Assembly: GCF_002897295.1 (NCBI RefSeq)
Contig: NZ_BEXF01000020.1
Location: forward strand, 47,065-111,064
Length of the DNA stretch: 64,000 nucleotides
DNA from: Brevibacillus reuszeri
Lineage (GTDB): Bacteria; Bacillota; Bacilli; Brevibacillales; Brevibacillaceae
Direction: 5' to 3'
Every line of letters begins with the position of its first letter. Position 1 is the first letter of the stretch. The notes under the pieces were generated by a model that saw nothing but the letters and a program-made list of their open reading frames with translations, made no database searches and was not told the origin of the DNA. The translations under genes were made by a program, and so were the position numbers. This document shows positions 16,412 through 24,713 of this stretch, piece after piece.

Positions 16412-17413
16412 ATGAGCATTTTGAAAGTCGTTTCTTTTTCTACAGATCGGCTCACAGAGGCAGGGAGATTGCTCGCTCTCTGCCAAAAACGAGCAAATGC
16501 AGCCATTCCTATGCTGCCAAGTCAAGGGGAGGCAGAAGAAATAGCCATTCGTGCTCTCACGGGCGAGTGGGAGAAAACAGGTGTATCAGGAGTAGCTGCG
16601 CTAGACGATGACAAGCTAGTCGGCTATGTCATCGGTCAAAAACAAGAAAATGCTATGCGTGGCAGGCACGTTTGGATCAGTTTGGCTGGTCAGGCGATAG
16701 CTTCGGAACAGCCTGTAGAGCTGTATCGGGATTTGTACGCAGCAGCGGCCCAGGAATGGGTGGATGAGGGATATTTTTACCATTGCGCACTGTTGCCAGC
16801 CGGTAATCCGGAGCTGTTACAGACATGGTTTTGTCTCGGGTTTGGTCATGAGCAGGTACATGGTCTGCTCTCATTAGAGGAGCTTCAGCTGAGTGCCTCC
16901 TCATTGTGGGTGGAGGGAGTGGAGCTTCGCTTGGCGACGCCCGACGATCGTGAGGCGATTGCAGACGTATCATCGCTGATCAGGACTTATCAAGCAAAAT
17001 CGCCTGTGTTCGGCGTAGCATTGCCCGAAGACGCACAAAAGATTCGCGATGGTTATTCAGGGCTGGTCGATGATCCGCAGGTCGATCTGTGGATTGCGAA
17101 AAAGGGAGAAGAAATTATTTCCTTTCAGGCCTACTTCCCAGCTGACAGTGATCCATTCACGATGACTCCAGAGCACTGTATCGAATTGGGGATCGCGGCG
17201 ACTCGGCCCGAGTACCGAGGAAGCGGGATAAATTTCGCGTTAACGACGAGAGGCTTGGCCCATGCAAAAGAAAAAGGCTATCATTATTGCATGACTGATT
17301 GGAGAATGACGAATCTGCAATCCTCTCGTTATTGGCCACGTCAAGGCTTTGTTCCGGTTGTCTACCGGCTTTCTCGGCTGATCGATCACAGAATTGCTTG
17401 GGCAAAAGGATAA
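16412..17413 (+). CDS. GNAT N-acetyltransferase, probable two-domain type
   Basis: At 333 residues this is about twice the size of a single GNAT domain. The C-terminal half shows the acetyl-CoA-binding pattern CIELGIAATRPEYRGSGINFAL (~252-273, the R/QxxGxG/A-like loop) followed by NLQSSRYWPRQGFVPV (~300-315), typical of motifs A and B. The N-terminal half (~45-165) looks like a degenerate GNAT domain. The substrate is unknown. Start ATG follows AAAGGAGCGAGGGGG, and a terminator follows the gene. Confidence 0.8.
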   Translation: MSILKVVSFSTDRLTEAGRLLALCQKRANAAIPMLPSQGEAEEIAIRALTGEWEKTGVSGVAALDDDKLVGYVIGQKQENAMRGRHVWISLAGQAIASEQPVELYRDLYAAAAQEWVDEGYFYHCALLPAGNPELLQTWFCLGFGHEQVHGLLSLEELQLSASSLWVEGVELRLATPDDREAIADVSSLIRTYQAKSPVFGVALPEDAQKIRDGYSGLVDDPQVDLWIAKKGEEIISFQAYFPADSDPFTMTPEHCIELGIAATRPEYRGSGINFALTTRGLAHAKEKGYHYCMTDWRMTNLQSSRYWPRQGFVPVVYRLSRLIDHRIAWAKG

Positions 17414-17423
17414 GGAAAGAGGA

Positions 17424-17458
17424 AAAGGCCGCTGCGTGTCAGGATGCAGCGGCTTTTA
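17424..17458 (+). terminator. Terminator
   Basis: AAAGGCCGCTGC paired with GCAGCGGC and followed by TTTT, just past the GNAT stop. Confidence 0.8.
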
Positions 17459-17466
17459 CGTATCCT

Positions 17467-17772
17467 TCAGCGACTGGAGGGGGATGCCTTCGAGGCTTGC
17501 TGCTTTACATAGTCAATCAGCCCCAGCTGAAAGCCCTCTTGGGTAAGCAATCGCTTCGCTTCGTAAGTACTTGCATAGTAAGCGTGAACATGTGGGTCAT
17601 TTTCGAGAACTTGCCGGCATGCTTCATCAGCGTACAGCTCCAGGTACCAATCTGCTGATTTGATTTGCGCGACCAGGTCTTCATAAGGGGGCTCCGGTTT
17701 TTTCCACGGATTCAGGCGGTGAAACAGTTCACCAAAAATCGCTACAACGACTAAAATTCCGATTAAGAACAT
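17467..17772 (-). CDS. Membrane-anchored small protein, unknown
   Basis: From the ATG at 17772 the product is 101 residues: one N-terminal transmembrane helix (FLIGILVVVAIFGELF) and a cytoplasmic or external helical tail with several Tyr (YYASTYEAKRLL). The start at 17772 sits 6 bases after GAGGTGAC. The GTG at 17781 lies inside that ribosome site and is less likely. Function is unknown. It is convergent with the GNAT gene. Confidence 0.65.
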   Translation of the reverse strand: MFLIGILVVVAIFGELFHRLNPWKKPEPPYEDLVAQIKSADWYLELYADEACRQVLENDPHVHAYYASTYEAKRLLTQEGFQLGLIDYVKQQASKASPSSR

Positions 17773-17934
17773 GGCTGTCACCTCAAAGGTTGGTTCCCTC
17801 CCATGTTACCACTCCATTGCCCCTGTTTTCCACGGGTAAGTCCGCCTGCTTGCAAAACAGTCAGAAAGGAGGCATCCTAGAATGATAAGAAGGCTTGTAC
17901 GAGACAGCTTTTTGGAAGGGACTGAGGATAACAG

Positions 17935-18504
17935 ATGTTTCATCCGTTAGTATTTGACAACATCAGGGTGGTGCTGGAAGGAGCAGTATACGATCGTGAT
18001 TTTGAGGGCGCCATCACCATTACCGGGCGCTTGGACGTGATGGATATGGCTTCTTTTCACCGGATGTTTCAAATAGAGTTTACATTAGTGGATCGGGATA
18101 AAAGTGAGCAAGCTGTAATCGCAGAGATGCACCTGCGAACAAGCCTGGCTGATATTGCTGCTGAACAGCTGGAGCAGCCGTTGACAGAGCATGTTGGCTG
18201 TACGATTTGTATTCATTTTCATTTGCCGATGACGAATCATGAGGATGTTCCGCAAAAAATAAGATCAATCACAACGATTCTGGACGATATATGGGGAAGT
18301 CGACCATACATAACACAAACGCTGAAGGCCAAGGTAGAGGAAAATCGGATCGAGTGGCCGCCAAAGCATCTGCGGAATCAGGTAACTCTTGATTTTTATC
18401 GTAAAATTGACGAGGGGAATATTGACGACTTGCGCTTTTTAATTGATCACACGGTGCAGTCGCTCACGCAGCTACAGGCGTTTGCAGACAACGACCTCAG
18501 CTAA
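17935..18504 (+). CDS. Conserved hypothetical protein (189 residues)
   Basis: No recognised family. The protein is soluble, mixed alpha/beta, with several His, and opens FHPLVFDNIRVVLEGAVYDRDFEGAITITGR. The second half is helical and ends LQAFADNDLS. The ATG follows CTGAGGATAACAG. It stands between the membrane-anchored protein (divergent) and bioY, with the bioY operator after it, so it is probably a separate transcript. Confidence 0.65.
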   Translation: MFHPLVFDNIRVVLEGAVYDRDFEGAITITGRLDVMDMASFHRMFQIEFTLVDRDKSEQAVIAEMHLRTSLADIAAEQLEQPLTEHVGCTICIHFHLPMTNHEDVPQKIRSITTILDDIWGSRPYITQTLKAKVEENRIEWPPKHLRNQVTLDFYRKIDEGNIDDLRFLIDHTVQSLTQLQAFADNDLS

Positions 18505-18549
18505 ATTTGCATAGGGGCATTTACAATTCCCAGCATGCGTATTATTATT

Positions 18550-18580
18550 TTGTTAACCTTATTATAATTTTAGTTAACAA
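18550..18580. promoter_or_regulatory. BirA-like operator in front of bioY
   Basis: TTGTTAAC (18550-18557) and GTTAACAA (18573-18580) form an inverted repeat with a 15-base spacer, the shape of the BirA (biotin repressor) box. A TATAAT-like -10 (18563-18568) lies between the arms, so a bound repressor would cover the promoter. It is 15 bases before the bioY start. Confidence 0.85.
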
Positions 18581-18595
18581 ACGGAGGCTATACGC

Positions 18596-19159
18596 ATGAG
18601 AAATGAACGCTTGAGGTGGCTTCTCTTATCTGCTATTTTTGCTGCGATTACGGCTGTCTTGTCCCAGCTGACGATTCCATTGCCTTTGATCCCGATTACG
18701 GCGCAGACGCTTGCTGTAGGCTTGACTGCTACGATTTTGGGCAGTCGCTACGGAACGGTAGCACTTTTGATTTACGTGCTGCTTGGTGCGATCGGCTTGC
18801 CAGTTTTTACAGAGGCTAGCGGCGGCTTGCAAGTATTGGTTGGGAAAACCGGAGGCTATATCTTCGGATTTATCGTGACCGCATATGTAACGGGCCTGTA
18901 TCTGGAAAAGACGAGCTTTACCTTCGTAAATGCTGTGATCGCCAATATTATCGGGATGATCGTTACATTGATTTTTGGTTCCATTCAATTGAAATTTGTA
19001 CTGGATGTTCCATGGGACAAAGCGTTTGCATTCGGCGCGACACCATTTTTGATGGTAGGCGTGATCAAGGCAGTGCTCGCTGCCCTCATTGGAATCAAGG
19101 TGCGGGAGCGTCTGGTTGCAACACGCTTGCTGCGTACACAACAATCAATTACAAACTAG
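18596..19159 (+). CDS. bioY: Biotin transporter BioY (substrate-binding S component)
   Basis: The 187-residue integral membrane protein has about six helices and BioY family marks: PLIPITAQTLAVGLTATILG (~28-47) and GASGG/GKTGGYIFGF (~70-92). BioY captures biotin and works with the shared ECF energizing module (EcfA/A-prime/T), whose genes are not here. ATG follows ACGGAGG. The BirA-like box upstream means it should be induced when biotin is scarce. Confidence 0.95.
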   Translation: MRNERLRWLLLSAIFAAITAVLSQLTIPLPLIPITAQTLAVGLTATILGSRYGTVALLIYVLLGAIGLPVFTEASGGLQVLVGKTGGYIFGFIVTAYVTGLYLEKTSFTFVNAVIANIIGMIVTLIFGSIQLKFVLDVPWDKAFAFGATPFLMVGVIKAVLAALIGIKVRERLVATRLLRTQQSITN

Positions 19160-19175
19160 CTTGCAGTCTTTTTTT

Positions 19176-19208
19176 ATAGTCATCCGATTTTCGGGTGGCT
19201 ATTTTTTT
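19176..19208 (+). terminator. Terminator after bioY
   Basis: ATAGTCATCCG/CGGGTGGCTAT stem followed by seven T. Confidence 0.85.
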
Positions 19209-19275
19209 CGCATAATCTCCTTTTTGTGCTGGATACTATTCCGTAACATGCCGTATTTACCACAAGGAGGACGTT

Positions 19276-20619
19276 ATGAATGTAACGATTTCGGGACCAA
19301 AGGGTCTGCCGCTCTCGGGGAATCTGTTATCCTTTCGCCGTGATCCGCTACAGTTTATCCGTAATGCTTCTGAGGAGCACGGTGATGTGGTGCATTTTCG
19401 ATTTGGACCGAAACGCCATGTCTACCTGCTCACGAATCCAGATCAGATCAAAGAAGTGCTGGTGACCAAGCAAGCGCATTTTCGCAAAGGAAAAGGGCTG
19501 CAAGTAGCGAGAGCAGTCGTAGGAGACGGAATTCTTACGAGTGAAGGGAAGAAGCATTTGCGGCAAAGAAGATTGATGCAGCCAGCCTTTCATCGTGAAC
19601 GAATTGCTGCTTATGGTCAGGTCATGGTTCGCCAAGGGGTTGACCTGATGAGCGAATGGAGGGACGGTGAAGTTCGCGACATCCACCACGATATGATGAA
19701 GGTCACGCTGGCGATCATTACCGAGACGATGTTTGGCAAAAGCATCAAAGAAGGCGCCGATCAAATTGGAGAGGCGATTGATATCGGATTGAAGTACGTT
19801 GCCAACAAGGCGTCCTCGTTTATTGACATACCGCTGTCTGTACCGACAAAAAGCAATCGCCAGTTTATGGAGTCGAACGAGACATTGGACAAAACGATTT
19901 TTTCGTTGATCGAGGAAAGACGTAAAAGTGGGGATCATGGGAAAAATGACCTTTTGTCGATGCTCTTGGCGGCACGAGACGAGGATGACGGCGAAGGGAT
20001 GACTGACGAGCAAGTGCGTGATGAGGTTATGACCATTTTTGTGGCAGGTCACGAGACGACAGCCAATACGATGTCCTGGATTTTTTATTTGCTGGCTACA
20101 CATCCAGAAGCAGAGAAAAAGCTCCAGGATGAGCTGTCGACGGTCCTGTGTGACCGGCTGCCTACAGTCGAAGATTTGCCTCATCTGACGTATACGAATT
20201 TGATTGTACAGGAGACGCTGAGGCTGTATCCAGCGGCGTGGACGATTAACCGGGAGGTCGTGGAAGAGGTAGAGATCGGCGGCCATACTTATCAGCCAGG
20301 GGAGACCTTGATGATGAGCCAGTACGTCATGCATCGCAATCACCGTTACTTTGACAATCCTGACGAGTTTATCCCTGAGCGTTTTGAGGGCGATTTGCTA
20401 AAACGAATTCCGACCTATGCCTATTTCCCGTTTGGGGGAGGTCCGCGTGTATGCATCGGGAATAACTTTGCCTTGATGGAAGCAGCTCTGCTTTTGGCGA
20501 CGATCGCCCAGCGCTATCGATTGCGCCTAGAAACTCCTGATCAAAAGGTAGAGCCAGAGCCGTTGGTTACATTGCGGCCGAAAAATGGCTTGCCCATGAG
20601 AGTAGAGAAGAGAGGATAA
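19276..20619 (+). CDS. Cytochrome P450 monooxygenase
   Basis: The 447-residue protein is a complete P450: I-helix oxygen-activation motif AGHETT (257-262), ExxR at E313-R316, and the heme loop FGGGPRVCIG with the axial ligand C393. Its sequence (IEERRKSGDHGKNDLLSMLL, TYAYFPFGGGPR) is of the soluble bacterial class E type, similar to CYP102-like and CYP4-like heme domains without the reductase part, so electrons must come from separate proteins. The substrate is unknown. ATG follows CACAAGGAGG. No redox partner gene is adjacent. Confidence 0.95.
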   Translation: MNVTISGPKGLPLSGNLLSFRRDPLQFIRNASEEHGDVVHFRFGPKRHVYLLTNPDQIKEVLVTKQAHFRKGKGLQVARAVVGDGILTSEGKKHLRQRRLMQPAFHRERIAAYGQVMVRQGVDLMSEWRDGEVRDIHHDMMKVTLAIITETMFGKSIKEGADQIGEAIDIGLKYVANKASSFIDIPLSVPTKSNRQFMESNETLDKTIFSLIEERRKSGDHGKNDLLSMLLAARDEDDGEGMTDEQVRDEVMTIFVAGHETTANTMSWIFYLLATHPEAEKKLQDELSTVLCDRLPTVEDLPHLTYTNLIVQETLRLYPAAWTINREVVEEVEIGGHTYQPGETLMMSQYVMHRNHRYFDNPDEFIPERFEGDLLKRIPTYAYFPFGGGPRVCIGNNFALMEAALLLATIAQRYRLRLETPDQKVEPEPLVTLRPKNGLPMRVEKRG

Positions 20620-20745
20620 AAAAACCCACTATCGAGGACTCCTCTTAGATGAGCGACCGCGTTTTAATGGAAGGTTTTTATGCGTTCCAGAAAGTTTAAG
20701 CAAGATTGCTTTTATACGTTGAAGCACTTAAACTTTCTTGCACGT
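20620..20745 (-). repeat. Interspersed hairpin-rich repeat, copy 1 (inverted)
   Basis: Read on the minus strand this matches copies at 50086-50226 and 63100-63213: CTTAAACTTTCTGGAACGCAT, then AACGCGGTCGCTC, then CCTCGATAG. It also holds a 12-bp inverted repeat, AGAAAGTTTAAG (20689-20700) with CTTAAACTTTCT (20727-20738). It sits between the convergent P450 and histidine kinase genes. The following bases to 20924 are A+T-rich and hold nothing else I can name. Confidence 0.8.
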
Positions 20746-20924
20746 TAAAAAAGGAAGGGGATTTTTGGACAAAAAAAAGGGCATCTTTTCACCTACGGGT
20801 TACGCCGTGTTGTGTCAGATACCGAACTGGGGGTTATTTATCACTGAAAGCAACATGCTTACAAGTAATAATGTAACAGAGAAAAATAAAAAATATATTA
20901 ACTGAGAATAAATCTATATAAATT

Positions 20925-22304
20925 TTAAATGTGGTAAAAAGGAATCGTGAACGAGAAGCTGCTTCCGACTCCGAGCTCACTGTTTACCATCAGTTCTCCA
21001 CCATGTCGTCGAACGATGCTTTGGGAGATTGTCAAACCAAGTCCCGTACCACCGTTGTTTCGGTTGCGGGACTTTTCTGCGCGATAAAATTTGGTGAATA
21101 CTTTGGGCAGGTCTTCACTGGAGATGCCCTCACCCTTATCAATCACGGAGAAAAGCACATGTCCTTCACGCTGGTCACAGGTAATCATGATAGAGCCTTC
21201 TGGCTTATTGTAGTAAATCGCGTTGTTGAGCAGGTTTTCCATAACCCGGCGCAGCTTTGTTTCATCCGCCTCAATATGCAGCTCGTTGGAAACACGCAGC
21301 TTCCACTGGAAGGAAAGGCCTGCGTCCTTGATGCGGGTCAAATAGTCTTCAATAATCCCTTTCAAGAACCCTTTTACATGAATCCGGCTAATGTTGAGCC
21401 TTACTTCAGTGCTTTGCTGGCTAAAGTCCTGCAATTCGTCCAGCAGCTTTTCCAGATCAGACGTTTTCAATTCGATTTTGCTCATCTGCTTCTGAATCCG
21501 CTCAAGCTCAGTGACGCGTCCTGAGCCGATGTAGGAAGCGTATCCCTTGATTGTAGTCAGCGGTGTACGGAAGTCGTGGGCGATCGAGGCGATCATCTCA
21601 GATTGACGTTCCTCGGAAAAGCGCAGCTCATCCACCATATCCCCGAAGTAGCGAAACAATTGACCGAACTCGTCATGGGATTTGTAGGTAAATGAGACGA
21701 GTCGCTTTCCTCCGCGAATCTCTTGAGTTACACGTGACAGCTCGCTCACAGGGCGCAAAATCCAGCGGACAAATAGAGTGAGTAGCACCAGACCGACCAA
21801 TACAAGGCTTCCGTAAATAAACCAAAGCATCATGGATACACCAGTTGTAGACATGATGTCATAGTCGTCTGTGTAAAAATAAATGACAATTTCCCCTTCG
21901 CGTGGCGGCTCCTGTTGAAAGTGGTATTCCGCAACCGTCTTGAGGTCCCCCTTTTTGGAGGAACTCCGGTTCGAAGTGGACGAAGGGACCTTTAAATCAT
22001 AAGCTTGCGAGGTTTTGTTGAATATCGTATTGCCGTTTGCGTCCTTGATCACCATGCGGTACATGACGTCCTCAGGAAGCTGCTTTTCCAGCTCCTGACG
22101 CTCCGTAGGGTCCTTGAAGTTGCTCGTACGCAATAGCTGATTGACTCGAACCTTTTCCGCTGCTTCCTTTTCGTATTGATATTGATTGTGTCTGTCATTT
22201 TTTAGCTGGTCAACAATGATGTCTTGAAAGACGAATTTGAACAAAAGGATATTCAGTGTGATCAAAGCGATAAACGAAAGAAACAGTTTATTGCGCAAGC
22301 TCAT
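20925..22304 (-). CDS. Sensor histidine kinase
   Basis: This 459-residue kinase has TM1 (~7-27), an extracytoplasmic domain (~28-154) with a Ser-rich STSNRSSSKK stretch, TM2 (~155-178), HAMP (~180-232), HisKA with phosphoacceptor H243 in SIAHDFRTPL, and an HATPase domain with N box (NLLNNAIYYN), G1 (DKGEGI) and G2 (GGTGLGL). The signal is unknown. It follows the response-regulator stop codon with no gap, so the two are translated together. Confidence 0.93.
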   Translation of the reverse strand: MSLRNKLFLSFIALITLNILLFKFVFQDIIVDQLKNDRHNQYQYEKEAAEKVRVNQLLRTSNFKDPTERQELEKQLPEDVMYRMVIKDANGNTIFNKTSQAYDLKVPSSTSNRSSSKKGDLKTVAEYHFQQEPPREGEIVIYFYTDDYDIMSTTGVSMMLWFIYGSLVLVGLVLLTLFVRWILRPVSELSRVTQEIRGGKRLVSFTYKSHDEFGQLFRYFGDMVDELRFSEERQSEMIASIAHDFRTPLTTIKGYASYIGSGRVTELERIQKQMSKIELKTSDLEKLLDELQDFSQQSTEVRLNISRIHVKGFLKGIIEDYLTRIKDAGLSFQWKLRVSNELHIEADETKLRRVMENLLNNAIYYNKPEGSIMITCDQREGHVLFSVIDKGEGISSEDLPKVFTKFYRAEKSRNRNNGGTGLGLTISQSIVRRHGGELMVNSELGVGSSFSFTIPFYHI

Positions 22305-23024
22305 TTATTGCTTCTCCCCGATAAATACGTAGCCTGTCCCCCATTGTGTCTTAATGAACTGGCGGTTCGTCTCCAGCTTTTCACGCAAGTTTTTAATGTG
22401 GACGGTCACTGTATTAAGCGAGCCGTAGCCATAGCCCCAGACACGATCGTAGATTTGTTCCCGTGTAAACACGATGCCAGCATTTTCAGCGAGGAATGTG
22501 AGCAGTTGAAATTCCTTGGTGGATAGCTCAATTTTCTCATTGCTGACATAGACAGAATACGTTTCTTTATGAATTTCCAGGTCTTTAAATTTGAGGACTG
22601 TAATAGAAGAGTTGGCAGCTTCTTTATCCGGCTGCTCTTCGGTATGCTTGCGAATGCGCTCATAGCGGCGCAAATGGGCACGAATACGGGCAAGTAGCTC
22701 TTCCGTATCAAAAGGCTTGGTAATGTAATCATCGGCACCGATTTCAAAGCCTACGACCTTGTCCACAGCTTTTCCTTTTGCACTTAGAAACAGAATCGGC
22801 AAATCCCACTCACGGCGAATTTGGGAGCAGAGCTCATAGCCGCTCATATTCGGCATCATAATATCTAGCAGAATGAGATTCGGGCGATGGCCCTGGCTGA
22901 GCATCTGCAGTGCATCTTCGCCATTTTCGGCTGTGGACACCTGAAAGCCTTCGTTTTCCAATATGTCTTCTAAGAGTTCAATAATCTCGAGGTTGTCATC
23001 GACAATTAATATGTGATCCTTCAC
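22305..23024 (-). CDS. Response regulator, OmpR/PhoB family
   Basis: The 239-residue protein has a receiver domain (~1-120, DD at 9-10, phosphoacceptor D54 in LILLDIMMPN, conserved Lys in LSAKGK) and a C-terminal winged helix (~140-237, TVTVHIKNLREKLE). It starts at a GTG (23022-23024) after GGGGGTATAACC. It is first in a two-gene operon with the kinase. The targets are unknown; the NlpC/P60 gene upstream on the same strand has its own terminator. Confidence 0.93.
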   Translation of the reverse strand: MKDHILIVDDNLEIIELLEDILENEGFQVSTAENGEDALQMLSQGHRPNLILLDIMMPNMSGYELCSQIRREWDLPILFLSAKGKAVDKVVGFEIGADDYITKPFDTEELLARIRAHLRRYERIRKHTEEQPDKEAANSSITVLKFKDLEIHKETYSVYVSNEKIELSTKEFQLLTFLAENAGIVFTREQIYDRVWGYGYGSLNTVTVHIKNLREKLETNRQFIKTQWGTGYVFIGEKQ

Positions 23025-23199
23025 CGGTTATACCCCCAGTTACTTCTATTAATATGGAAACGAGAAATCAGAAAAAAATTATTTACCATGTCTATCTATC
23101 ATAACATGCTTTGACCAGGGAAAGGCAAGTATGCCCCTCACTATAATCAAATACTTATAAGTGAGGTCACCTCATGACACCAGGTACTAAGTTTCGTCA

Positions 23200-23240
23200 G
23201 AAAAAGCCAGAGACGCGAAGTCCCTGGCTCTTATTTTTTT
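23200..23240 (-). terminator. Terminator of the NlpC/P60 gene
   Basis: On the minus strand AGCCAGGGAC/GTCTCTGGCT with a TTCGC loop, followed by TTTTTC, just past the stop at 23247. Confidence 0.85.
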
Positions 23241-23246
23241 GCCGAA

Positions 23247-23774
23247 CTACTTTTTAGTTGCTTGATTTTCCGGCAACGATGCAGCTTGCACCGCGTTTTC
23301 CTTCTTCGGGTTTTCAGCCTTTGCTTCCAGAACAGGCGTGTTGATGCGCTTTGCACCTACATAACGCTTGCTCCAGTAGTAGGGATCGCTCAACTTGGTG
23401 TTGACGACGCCACGGCCAGTTTCCGAGTGCACGAATGTGCCGTTTCCGATGTAGATGCCAACATGAGAAATGCTGCGTCCATTCGTATTGAAGAAGACAA
23501 GGTCGCCGGGTTGAAGGTCTTTCTTCTCGACGGATTCTCCTACTTCATATTGAGCCGCAGAATTGTGAGGCAAGTCTACACCTAACGCATCAAATACGTA
23601 GCGTGTGAAACCGGAGCAGTCAAAGCCCTTTTTGGATGTACCGGACGATTTGTAAGGAACGCCGTACAGATCGCTTACCACATCATTCAAAGATGTGCTT
23701 TCAGCAGCCTGTGCAGCACCGGCTCCCATCGCCAGCAATCCAGCCATAATAAAAGATACTACCAACTTGCGCAA
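23247..23774 (-). CDS. Secreted NlpC/P60 peptidoglycan endopeptidase
   Basis: From the TTG at 23774 the product is 175 residues with a signal peptide ending AQA/AE (~23). The NlpC/P60 domain shows the catalytic Cys in FDCSGF (C53), His in SHVGIYIG (H104) and a third polar residue H116 in FVHS. Such enzymes cut the D-Glu/meso-DAP bond in wall stem peptides. A Lys/Glu/Asn-rich tail follows (AKAENPKKENAVQ). The 23774 start is preferred because GGGAGGAG lies 8 bases before it; a longer frame to 23864 would run into the riboswitch. Expression is under the c-di-AMP riboswitch upstream. Confidence 0.92.
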   Translation of the reverse strand: MRKLVVSFIMAGLLAMGAGAAQAAESTSLNDVVSDLYGVPYKSSGTSKKGFDCSGFTRYVFDALGVDLPHNSAAQYEVGESVEKKDLQPGDLVFFNTNGRSISHVGIYIGNGTFVHSETGRGVVNTKLSDPYYWSKRYVGAKRINTPVLEAKAENPKKENAVQAASLPENQATKK

Positions 23775-23795
23775 AAGAAACTGCTCCTCCCATGA

Positions 23796-23915
23796 GCCTA
23801 CGAGGTTAGCTGAAGGGTTCGGTCGAAAGGACGCCCTAGACTGCCGTGATACACAGCCATTCACCCCAAAAACTTGGTTCCCCCGTTTCCGCCAGGCGGA
23901 ACTCGGCTATTTTCG
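23796..23915 (-). ncRNA. Cyclic di-AMP riboswitch (ydaO-yuaA class)
   Basis: On the minus strand the conserved blocks appear in order: CGAG, CCGCCTGGCGG, GGGGGAACCA, GGGGTGAAT, CCTTTCGACCGAACCC, TCAGCTAACCTCGTAGGC. These are the signature of the ydaO/yuaA RNA, an OFF switch that binds two c-di-AMP molecules and often controls wall hydrolases and potassium or osmolyte transport. It ends about 20 bases before the start of the NlpC/P60 gene. No separate expression-platform terminator is obvious, so control could be by occlusion of the ribosome site. Confidence 0.93.
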
Positions 23916-24055
23916 ATGTTTTTTTACACGCATACTCAACACAGATTCTACGCTTGTCCAATATTTCCTCTTTTTCGATGATTTGTTCACATTTTTGCCA
24001 CAATATTTTGTCTGATGGCGTAACGTTTTGTCCAGGTAATGCAAGCTATGATTCG

Positions 24056-24095
24056 GCAAGGTCCTGCAAGGTCCTGCAAGGCTTTGCAAGGCTCG
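24056..24095. repeat. Four 10-bp direct repeats upstream of the lia-like operon
   Basis: GCAAGGTCCT occurs twice, followed by GCAAGGCTTT and GCAAGGCTCG, each exactly 10 bases apart, so the copies lie on one face of the helix. They are about 90 bases upstream of a TACAAT -10 (24182-24187) and ~145 before liaI. A regulator-binding array is a plausible reading, possibly for the LiaR protein of the operon. Confidence 0.65.
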
Positions 24096-24241
24096 TCCGA
24101 TTGGAGCAGGAAGCAGTATCCGTCCAAGGACGGAGGGAAAAACCAACCGCTCGCCCGTTATGGGGAGCCTATGCTCGGGGCTACAATAAGGTCATAAGGT
24201 CGACCTGCACCACATCAACAACGAATGGAGGCAAGCAAAGG

Positions 24242-24646
24242 ATGAGCGAACGGTCTGGAAAGATACTACTCGGGCTGGTTCTGCTGCTAATTGGCGGGTT
24301 GGTTCTGTTGGACCAACTGGGAATCGACAGCGGCGACTTGATTGGCGTGTTGATTCCTTCAGTAATCATGCTGTACGGAGCTCGCAAAGTAATGGGTAAT
24401 TCGGGCTCACGCTTTTGGGGAGTCATTGTCTTCCTGTTCGGGCTGTTGATGCTGTTTGGGAAGCTGCACCTCTTGTTCCACAGCATCTTGGCCATAGGGG
24501 TTATCTATTTGGGATACCGCCTATTGCGTCCGCGGCCAGAACAAAAAGAAGCACCACCAGCTTGGGAGCGTCAGTGGGCAAAAGGAGTATTGAAAGAAGA
24601 TACGTTGGATGACTGGGAAAAAAGAGTAACAAGACGCCAGCCGTAA
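24242..24646 (+). CDS. liaI: LiaI-like small membrane protein, first gene of the lia-like operon
   Basis: The product is 134 residues from the ATG at 24242 (after GGAGG). The first ~95 residues are four hydrophobic segments of the LiaI/LiaF transmembrane type (DUF5668-like: ILLGLVLLLIGGLVLLDQLGI ...), followed by a charged cytoplasmic tail (PPAWERQWAKGVLKEDTLDDWEK). In Bacillus LiaI helps place the PspA-family protein LiaH at the membrane. A longer open frame from 23846 overlaps the riboswitch and is rejected. Confidence 0.8.
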   Translation: MSERSGKILLGLVLLLIGGLVLLDQLGIDSGDLIGVLIPSVIMLYGARKVMGNSGSRFWGVIVFLFGLLMLFGKLHLLFHSILAIGVIYLGYRLLRPRPEQKEAPPAWERQWAKGVLKEDTLDDWEKRVTRRQP

Positions 24647-24713
24647 GTAACTTTGTCGAATGTGGCTTTTGGATGAAACTATATGATGTGATATGATGAG
24701 GAGGAAATAAAAA

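Noticed and set aside
19348..20343. Minus-strand frame of 331 codons opposite the P450 gene
   Set aside because: Shadow of the P450; composition rich in His, Gln, Arg and Cys without a family pattern.
23846..24646. Longer start for the LiaI-like gene
   Set aside because: The extension crosses the c-di-AMP riboswitch and the 10-bp repeats; the ATG at 24242 has a good ribosome site and gives the usual size.
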